64,000 nt of DNA, taken from assembly GCF_036409155.1 (NCBI RefSeq), contig NZ_JAZGLW010000001.1, forward strand, positions 1,984,001 to 2,048,000, read 5' to 3'. Below the pieces are notes generated by a model. That model was not told the origin of the DNA. It saw nothing but the letters and a program-made list of their open reading frames with translations, and made no database searches. Each line of letters begins with the position of its first letter. Positions within the stretch are counted from its first letter, which is position 1. Made by a program: the position numbers and the translations under genes. This document shows positions 58,889 through 64,000 of the stretch, piece after piece. This DNA comes from Mycobacterium sp. 050128 (lineage in GTDB: Bacteria > Actinomycetota > Actinomycetes > Mycobacteriales > Mycobacteriaceae).

Positions 58889-59433
58889 TGACGCGCGTCG
58901 TACTGTCCATCGGCTCCAACCTCGGCGATCGGCTGGCGCGGCTGCAATCGGTTGTCGACGGCCTCGGCGAAGCGCTGCTGGCTGTCTCTCCGGTGTACGA
59001 GACCGCCCCGTGGGGGCGGGTGGAGCAGGGGCCGTTCCTCAACGCGGTGCTCATCGCCGACGACCCGGGCCTCGACGGGCAGGGCTGGCTGCGCCGGGCG
59101 CAGGAGTTCGAACAGGCCGCGGGCCGCATTCGCGGCGAGCGCTGGGGCCCGCGCACCCTGGACGTGGACCTGATCGCCTGCTACTCGGCCGACGGTGAAG
59201 TGCTCAGTCGCGAAAACAACCTGACGCTGCCGCACCCGCTGGCCCATCTGCGGGCCTTCGTGCTGGTGCCCTGGCTGGCGGTCGACCCGAATGCCGTGCT
59301 CACCGTCGCCGGCGGGCCGCGTCCCGTCGCCGAACTGCTGGCCGAGCTCGACCCCGCCGATCGACAGGCCGTCCAGCCGTCGAGGAGCACCCTCGAGCAC
59401 TCGTGCCCGGACGATCGAGAATCGCAGAGCTGA
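58888..59433 (+). CDS. folK: 6-hydroxymethyl-7,8-dihydropterin pyrophosphokinase
   Basis: A 181-residue kinase. VLSIGSNLGDRL, the RWGPRTLDVDLI signature and LPHPLAHLRAFVLVPW are clear. It provides the activated pterin for FolP. The start is the ATG at 58888; a GTG one codon before is possible. Its stop overlaps the DUF3180 start. Confidence 0.95.
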   Translation: MTRVVLSIGSNLGDRLARLQSVVDGLGEALLAVSPVYETAPWGRVEQGPFLNAVLIADDPGLDGQGWLRRAQEFEQAAGRIRGERWGPRTLDVDLIACYSADGEVLSRENNLTLPHPLAHLRAFVLVPWLAVDPNAVLTVAGGPRPVAELLAELDPADRQAVQPSRSTLEHSCPDDRESQS

Positions 59434-59909
59434 TGGGGCCGACCAGAAAACGTGACCTGACGGCCGCTGTGGTCGGGGCTGCTTTTCTAGGGTATCTGCT
59501 GGTCAAGGTGCTGTTTCGGTGGTTTCCGCAGATCACCGTGTGGACCGGTCTGTCGCTGCTCGTCGTCGCCATCGCCGAGGCGCTGTGGGGGCGCTACGTG
59601 CGGGCCAAGGTCAACGACGGGGAAATCGGTGACGGACCCGGCTGGTTGCACCCGCTTTCGGTGGCCCGCAGCGTGATGGTCGCCAAGGCGTCGGCCTGGG
59701 TGGGGGCACTGGTGCTGGGTTGGTGGATCGGGATCCTGGTGTTTTTCTTGCCGCGCCGATCGTGGCTGCGGGTCGCCGCGGAGGACACCACCGGAACGGT
59801 GGTGGCGGCCGTCAGCGCGCTGGCGCTGTTGGTAGCCGCGCTGTGGTTGCAGCACTGCTGCAAGTCCCCACCCGATCCGACCGACCACGCCGAGGGGGCG
59901 GAAAGCTAG
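59433..59909 (+). CDS. DUF3180 membrane protein (Rv3605c family)
   Basis: A protein of 158 residues, the same length as Rv3605c, with four transmembrane helices in two pairs. A short charged loop lies between (EALWGRYVRAKVNDGEIG). DUF3180 proteins follow folK in most actinobacteria, but their role is unknown. It starts at the ATG overlapping the folK stop (TGATG). Confidence 0.88.
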   Translation: MGPTRKRDLTAAVVGAAFLGYLLVKVLFRWFPQITVWTGLSLLVVAIAEALWGRYVRAKVNDGEIGDGPGWLHPLSVARSVMVAKASAWVGALVLGWWIGILVFFLPRRSWLRVAAEDTTGTVVAAVSALALLVAALWLQHCCKSPPDPTDHAEGAES

Positions 59910-59911
59910 GA

Positions 59912-59932
59912 CGCCCGCCGAGGTTGCGGGCG
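59912..59932 (+). terminator. Hairpin between DUF3180 gene and the next gene
   Basis: CGCCCGC and GCGGGCG pair across a 7-base loop just after the stop. There is no T-run, so this could be an attenuator or partial terminator within the operon. Confidence 0.35.
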
Positions 59933-60053
59933 GCGACCGGGGCAGGCCAGAACTACGGGCCGATTAACAGCGATGAATCAACGAATTAACCCAGGTGAGA
60001 ATCGCCGGAGTAGCGCGACACGCTCAATGACGTCGCACAGGTACAGTCAGGCC

Positions 60054-61454
60054 ATGACCGTTCTGTCCCGCGGCGCCCGCGTACGGCGCGGCGGCCGCAG
60101 GCCGGGGTGGGTGCTCTTGACGACGTTGCTGGTCCTCGCAATAGGGGCCAGTTCCGCACTGGTTTTCACCAATCGCGTGGAACTGCTCAAGCTCGCTGTG
60201 ATCCTGGCGCTGTGGGCCGCAGTCGCCGGTGCCTTCGTGTCGGTGCTGTACCGCCGGCAAAGCGACGCCGATCAATCGCGGGTGCGTGACTTGAAGCTGG
60301 TCTACGACCTGCAACTGGATCGGGAGATCTCGGCCCGCCGGGAGTACGAGTTGACCGTCGAGTCCCAGCTGCGTCGCGAGCTGGCCTCCGAGATACGCGC
60401 CCAAGCCGCCGACGATCTGGCCGCGCTGCGGGCGGAAGTCTCCGCGCTGCGGACCAGCCTGGAAATCCTGTTCGACACCGATCTCGAGCAGCGACCCGCG
60501 CTGGAGACCCTGGAGACCGATACGCCTCCCGCGCGCGCCTACAGCGACTGGGACCGCAATGGCGAAGGCGCGGGCGTCGATTGGGTGACCAGCGATCGCG
60601 TCACCTCGGTCCGTGAGGGAGCCTCGGTCAGCTCGGACGAACCCCGCACCGACGAATCCGCGATCATCGACGTGCCCGAAGAACCGCTGCTCCCGCCCCG
60701 CTCGCGGGAGCGCGCCCGGTTCCGATACGAGGGCCAGCAAGAGACGTACTACCCGCCCCCGCAGCAGGTCCAATATCCCGAGGCGCCGCCGTATGTGCCG
60801 CCGCAGGAGGTCTCGTTTGCGCCTCCGCCGATGCCCGCCGCAGCGGAGCCCGAGCAGCAGCGATACGAGTCCCAGCATTGGCAGCCGGTACCGCCCCCGG
60901 AGCCGCCGCCCGGGTTGGTGCCGGACTGGCAACCGGTCAACGCCGACGGGCTCTGGCTGCCCCCGGGCGCTCCGGGCAGAAACTGGGCCGATGTGCCCGA
61001 CGCACCCGCTGCCGCGTCGTCGGGCCGCCGCCGGCGCCGGCACGCCGACTCCGGGGGGCAGGTCGACGGCCCGCCGTCATCGAACGAACCGCCGCCGCCG
61101 GCGGGCGAATCCGGTCGTAGGGCGCGCTCGCGCCACTCCGCGGAGTACCGCGACTACAGCGTCCGGAACTTCATCCCGACAAACGAGCCCGCCGCGCCGC
61201 CGCCCCCTGCCGCCGCGACCGCACCGCCCCCGCCGCCGCACACCGGCCACGTCCCGGACGACGGGGCGCCACCACCGCCGCGACTGGCTCCCCCGCCACA
61301 CCTGGAGCCGGCCCCCCGCCACCTGGGCGCGGACGAGGCGTCGGACAGCGGCGGCGACGGCTCGCAATCCGGCGGTCAGTCGGTTGCCGACCTGCTGGCG
61401 CGGCTGCAGGTGCAGCCATCCGGCGGTGGCCGGCGTCGCCGCCGGGAAGGCTGA
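60054..61454 (+). CDS. Membrane protein with long proline-rich tail (DUF6779-like, Rv3604c family)
   Basis: A protein of about 466 residues. Two adjacent transmembrane helices lie near the N-terminus, followed by a coiled coil of about 80 residues (LKLVYDLQLDREISARREYE and RAQAADDLAALRAEVSALRT). A disordered Pro/Arg-rich region then runs to the end. The ATG at 60054 matches the family start; upstream ATGs at 60027 and 59973 would add an unlikely Ser/Arg leader. The disordered half varies between species. Function is unknown; the layout resembles envelope scaffold proteins. Confidence 0.8.
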   Translation: MTVLSRGARVRRGGRRPGWVLLTTLLVLAIGASSALVFTNRVELLKLAVILALWAAVAGAFVSVLYRRQSDADQSRVRDLKLVYDLQLDREISARREYELTVESQLRRELASEIRAQAADDLAALRAEVSALRTSLEILFDTDLEQRPALETLETDTPPARAYSDWDRNGEGAGVDWVTSDRVTSVREGASVSSDEPRTDESAIIDVPEEPLLPPRSRERARFRYEGQQETYYPPPQQVQYPEAPPYVPPQEVSFAPPPMPAAAEPEQQRYESQHWQPVPPPEPPPGLVPDWQPVNADGLWLPPGAPGRNWADVPDAPAAASSGRRRRRHADSGGQVDGPPSSNEPPPPAGESGRRARSRHSAEYRDYSVRNFIPTNEPAAPPPPAAATAPPPPPHTGHVPDDGAPPPPRLAPPPHLEPAPRHLGADEASDSGGDGSQSGGQSVADLLARLQVQPSGGGRRRRREG

Positions 61455-61570
61455 GCTGGGACATTCCTCACATTGGGGCAGCGTCGCGAATCGACTAGAG
61501 TCTTGGTGACCGTCCGGTACCCAGTAGCTGGGACTGGAACGAACGAATCAACACTGTGAGGTCGTCTGCG

Positions 61571-62482
61571 ATGGAGCAGTTCGACGGGTTGCGCCCCGCC
61601 AGGCTCAAGGTAGGGATCATTTCGGCCGGCCGGGTGGGTACCGCCTTGGGTGTCGCGCTGGAGCGTGCTGAGCACGTCGTGGTGGCGTGCAGTGCGATCT
61701 CCCACGCGTCGCGCCGGCGGGCGGCCCACCGACTGCCCGACACGACGGTGGCCGCACCGCCCGACGTGGCCGCGGCGGCCGAACTGCTGCTGCTGGCCGT
61801 TCCCGACAGCGAACTCGCCGGCCTGGTGTCCGGGCTGGCCGCCACCTCCGCGGTGCGGGCCGGAACGATCGTGGTGCACACATCGGGAGCCAACGGGGTC
61901 GGCATCCTGGCGCCGCTGACGCGGCACGGCTGCATACCCCTGGCGATTCACCCGGCGATGACGTTCACCGGCTCCGACGAGGACATCAGCCGGCTGCCCG
62001 ACACCTGCTTCGGCATCACCGCGGCCGACGCGGTCGGCCAGGCGATCGGGCAGTCGCTGGTGCTGGAGATGGGCGGCGAGCCGTTCTGCGTCCCCGAGGA
62101 GGCGCGCGTCCTCTACCACGCCGCCCTGGCCCACGCGGGCAATCACATCGTCGCGGTGCTGGCCGATGCGCTCGACGCGTTGCGGGCCGCGCTGCGGGGC
62201 AGCGAGGTACTCGGGCAACAGACCGTCGACGACCAGCCCGGGGGACTCGCCGAACGCATCGTCGGCCCCCTGGCCCGGGCGGCGCTGGAGAACACGCTGC
62301 AGCGCGGGCAGGCCGCACTCACCGGTCCGGTCGCCCGCGGTGACGCCGCCGCGGTTGCCGACCATCTGCGCGCGCTCACGCAGGTCGACCCGGAACTGGC
62401 CCAGGCCTACCGGGTGAACGCCCTGCGCACCGCGCAGCGCGCCCACGCTCCCGAGGCCGTTGTCGAGGTACTGGTTCGATGA
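61571..62482 (+). CDS. DUF2520 Rossmann-like oxidoreductase (Rv3603c family)
   Basis: A 303-residue protein, the length of Rv3603c. It has an N-terminal NAD(P)-type fold ([20 protein letters not shown]) and a C-terminal DUF2520 helical domain. The domain pair resembles ketopantoate reductase/ProC-like dehydrogenases. It lies directly before panC (ATGA overlap) and may supply or process a pantothenate precursor; ketopantoate reduction is a plausible inference, not proven. An in-frame GTG lies 15 bases upstream. Confidence 0.88.
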   Translation: MEQFDGLRPARLKVGIISAGRVGTALGVALERAEHVVVACSAISHASRRRAAHRLPDTTVAAPPDVAAAAELLLLAVPDSELAGLVSGLAATSAVRAGTIVVHTSGANGVGILAPLTRHGCIPLAIHPAMTFTGSDEDISRLPDTCFGITAADAVGQAIGQSLVLEMGGEPFCVPEEARVLYHAALAHAGNHIVAVLADALDALRAALRGSEVLGQQTVDDQPGGLAERIVGPLARAALENTLQRGQAALTGPVARGDAAAVADHLRALTQVDPELAQAYRVNALRTAQRAHAPEAVVEVLVR

Positions 62483-63417
62483 ACGCGATGACGGTCCGGC
62501 CACCGGCTTTCAAACCGGGCGAACTCAACGTCTACTCGTCGCCGCGCGAGGTGTCGGACGTCAGCCGCGCGCTGCGCCACACCGGCCGCCGGGTGATGCT
62601 GGTGCCGACGATGGGCGCACTGCACGACGGGCATCTTGCCCTGGTGCGCGCCGCCAAACGCGTGCCCGGTTCGGTGGTGGTGGTTTCGATCTTCGTGAAT
62701 CCGTTGCAGTTTGGTGCCGGGGAAGACCTCGACGCCTACCCGCGCACGCTCGACGCCGACCTGGCGCTGCTGCGCGGCCAAGGTGTCGAGATCGTGTTCG
62801 CCCCGACCGCCGCGGCGATGTATCCCGACGGCATGCGCACCACCGTGGCGCCCGGGCCGTTGGCCGGTGAACTCGAAGGTGCTTCGCGGCCAACGCATTT
62901 CGCGGGGATGCTGACAGTGGTGTGCAAGCTGCTTCAGATCGTGCACCCGGACCGTGCGTTCTTCGGCGAGAAGGATTACCAGCAATTGGTGCTGATCCGA
63001 CAGATGGTTGCCGACTTGAACGTCGACGTGCAGATCGTCGGTGTGCCGATCGTCCGGGAATCCGACGGGCTGGCGATGTCGTCGCGCAATCGCTACCTCG
63101 ATACCGAGCAGCGCGAACTGGCCGTGGCGCTTTCGGCGGCGCTGACGGCCGGGGCGCACGCGGCGATACATGGTGTCCAGGCTGCGCTGGACGCGGCCCG
63201 CGCGGTGCTCGACGCCACACCCGGCGTCGTGCTCGACTACCTGGTTTTGCGCAGCACCGAGCTGGGGCCGGATCCCGTCGATGGAGCCGGCCGGCTGCTG
63301 GTCGCCGCCCGGCTCGGCACCACGAGACTGCTGGACAATGTCGCAATCCAAATCGGTAATCTCGCCGGCACCTCTGGGGGGCCGGACGGGCATGTTGAAT
63401 CACCTTGGAGGAACTGA
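62479..63417 (+). CDS. panC: Pantothenate synthetase
   Basis: A 312-residue enzyme that joins pantoate and beta-alanine. The HIGH-like site is [10 protein letters not shown] (H49, H52), and the KMSKS-like loop is [17 protein letters not shown] and the GMLTVVCKL segment are conserved. Its stop overlaps the panD start as TGATG. It is an established drug target. Confidence 0.96.
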   Translation: MNAMTVRPPAFKPGELNVYSSPREVSDVSRALRHTGRRVMLVPTMGALHDGHLALVRAAKRVPGSVVVVSIFVNPLQFGAGEDLDAYPRTLDADLALLRGQGVEIVFAPTAAAMYPDGMRTTVAPGPLAGELEGASRPTHFAGMLTVVCKLLQIVHPDRAFFGEKDYQQLVLIRQMVADLNVDVQIVGVPIVRESDGLAMSSRNRYLDTEQRELAVALSAALTAGAHAAIHGVQAALDAARAVLDATPGVVLDYLVLRSTELGPDPVDGAGRLLVAARLGTTRLLDNVAIQIGNLAGTSGGPDGHVESPWRN

Positions 63418-63872
63418 TGTTTCGCACGATGCTGAAATCGAAGATCCACCGTGCCACCGTCACGCAGGCTGATCTGCACTACGTCGGCTCGGTGACGATC
63501 GACGCCGACCTGATGGACGCGGCCGACCTGCTCGAGGGAGAGCAGGTGACCATCGTCGACATCGACAACGGCGCCCGCCTCGTCACCTACGCGATCACCG
63601 GCGAGCGTGGCACCGGCGTCATCGGAATCAATGGTGCAGCAGCACATCTCGTGCACCCCGGCGACCTGGTGATCCTTATCGCCTACGGCACGATGGAAGA
63701 CGCCGAGGCACGCGCCTACCAGCCGCGCATCGTCTTCGTCGACGCCGACAACAAGCAGATCGACCTGGGTAGCGATCCGGCATTCGTGCCCGACTTCGAA
63801 ATACTCGGAGCGGCCGAATTGCTCCCCGCCCGCGGGCGGTACCCCCACAATCCCCGGATCGGCGCGCGATAG
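63417..63872 (+). CDS. panD: Aspartate 1-decarboxylase precursor
   Basis: A pyruvoyl enzyme making beta-alanine. The proenzyme is 151 residues; self-cleavage occurs at G24-S25 in YVGSVTID. The C-terminal tail is about 12 residues longer than the M. tuberculosis protein as I recall it, and it lies in the region where pyrazinamide-resistance changes map. A strong GGAGGA ribosome site before the ATG is a good match for the C-rich loops of the 6C RNA at 18.1 kb. Confidence 0.96.
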   Translation: MFRTMLKSKIHRATVTQADLHYVGSVTIDADLMDAADLLEGEQVTIVDIDNGARLVTYAITGERGTGVIGINGAAAHLVHPGDLVILIAYGTMEDAEARAYQPRIVFVDADNKQIDLGSDPAFVPDFEILGAAELLPARGRYPHNPRIGAR

Positions 63873-63874
63873 CC

Positions 63875-64000
63875 GTGCTGCTGGCGATCGACGTCCGCAA
63901 CACGCACACCGTCGTCGGGCTGCTATCCGGCGCCAAGGAGCACGCAAAAGTCGTGCAGCAGTGGCGGATCCGCACCGAATCCGAGGTCACCGCGGACGAA
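63875..64000 (+). CDS. coaX: Type III pantothenate kinase, N-terminal part
   Basis: The first 42 codons of an acetate-kinase-fold pantothenate kinase, cut by the window edge. The N-terminal ATP-phosphate motif [16 protein letters not shown] is intact, with Asp near residue 6. The start is the GTG 2 bases after panD. It catalyses the first step from pantothenate to CoA, continuing the panC-panD series. Confidence 0.93.
   Translation, partial: MLLAIDVRNTHTVVGLLSGAKEHAKVVQQWRIRTESEVTADE

Overview
This window reads as chromosomal DNA from a mycobacterium. It is GC-rich, GTG and TTG starts are frequent, and genes are densely coupled through ATGA, GTGA and TGATG overlaps. Gene order follows the Mycobacterium tuberculosis block from Rv3677c down to Rv3600c, read in the opposite direction. 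A polyprenyl-phosphate GalNAc synthase pair (Rv3631/Rv3632 type) suggests a slow grower, because galactosamine on arabinogalactan is reported from slow-growing species. The PE/PPE/Esx and EspACD genes that lie between lpqG and ftsH in M. tuberculosis are absent, so this is not a member of the tuberculosis complex. Ortholog names come from memory of those families; no search was run.

Layout. 1-9.3 kb: tail of an MBL-fold hydrolase, crp, nth, a thioredoxin-like/Nudix/MarP cluster, ephE with a holin-like membrane protein, a secreted serine protease and acetyl-CoA synthetase. 9.4-16.7 kb: two extracytoplasmic unknowns, the dppABCD peptide/haem importer and a Fic-like relic. 16.7-18.4 kb: two structured small RNAs, an Ms1/MTS2823-type RNA and a 6C/B11-type RNA, flanking a SerB-like phosphatase. 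18.4-28.2 kb: the actinobacterial helicase/secretion (Tad/Flp) neighbourhood, interrupted between the PAS-GAF-PAS protein and the DEAD/DEAH-box helicase by a short accessory segment. That segment holds a duplicated helicase tail, a TetR regulator and the fused remains of an aldehyde dehydrogenase and a short-chain dehydrogenase. 28.4-36.4 kb: cspA, topA, an adenylyl cyclase, holB, tRNA-Thr(CGT) and two small envelope proteins. 36.4-41.5 kb: envelope polysaccharide genes (large membrane protein, galE, ppgS and partner, a flippase-like protein). 41.6-48.9 kb: a TerC-like protein, an unknown, ppa, dacB, a zincin, tilS, hpt and lpqG. 48.9-54.3 kb: a 13E12-type HNH protein, a dehydrogenase/LLM oxidoreductase/epoxide hydrolase operon and a VOC protein. 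54.4-64.0 kb: a 57-bp palindromic tandem repeat in front of ftsH, then a compact folate and pantothenate/CoA operon (folE-folP-folB-folK-DUF3180-DUF6779-like-DUF2520-panC-panD-coaX).

How it fits together. The last operon links membrane quality control to one-carbon and CoA cofactor supply. The 36-41 kb block supplies and exports cell-wall sugar precursors. The Tad block has a TadZ-like protein, ATPase, two membrane platforms, the Flp pilin and two minor pilins, but no prepilin peptidase or outer channel in the window. The most noteworthy points are the two small RNAs, the relic-filled accessory segment with its direct repeat of the helicase 3' end, the palindromic VNTR before ftsH, the Fic-like relic, and the start/frame problem in the two TadE-like genes.
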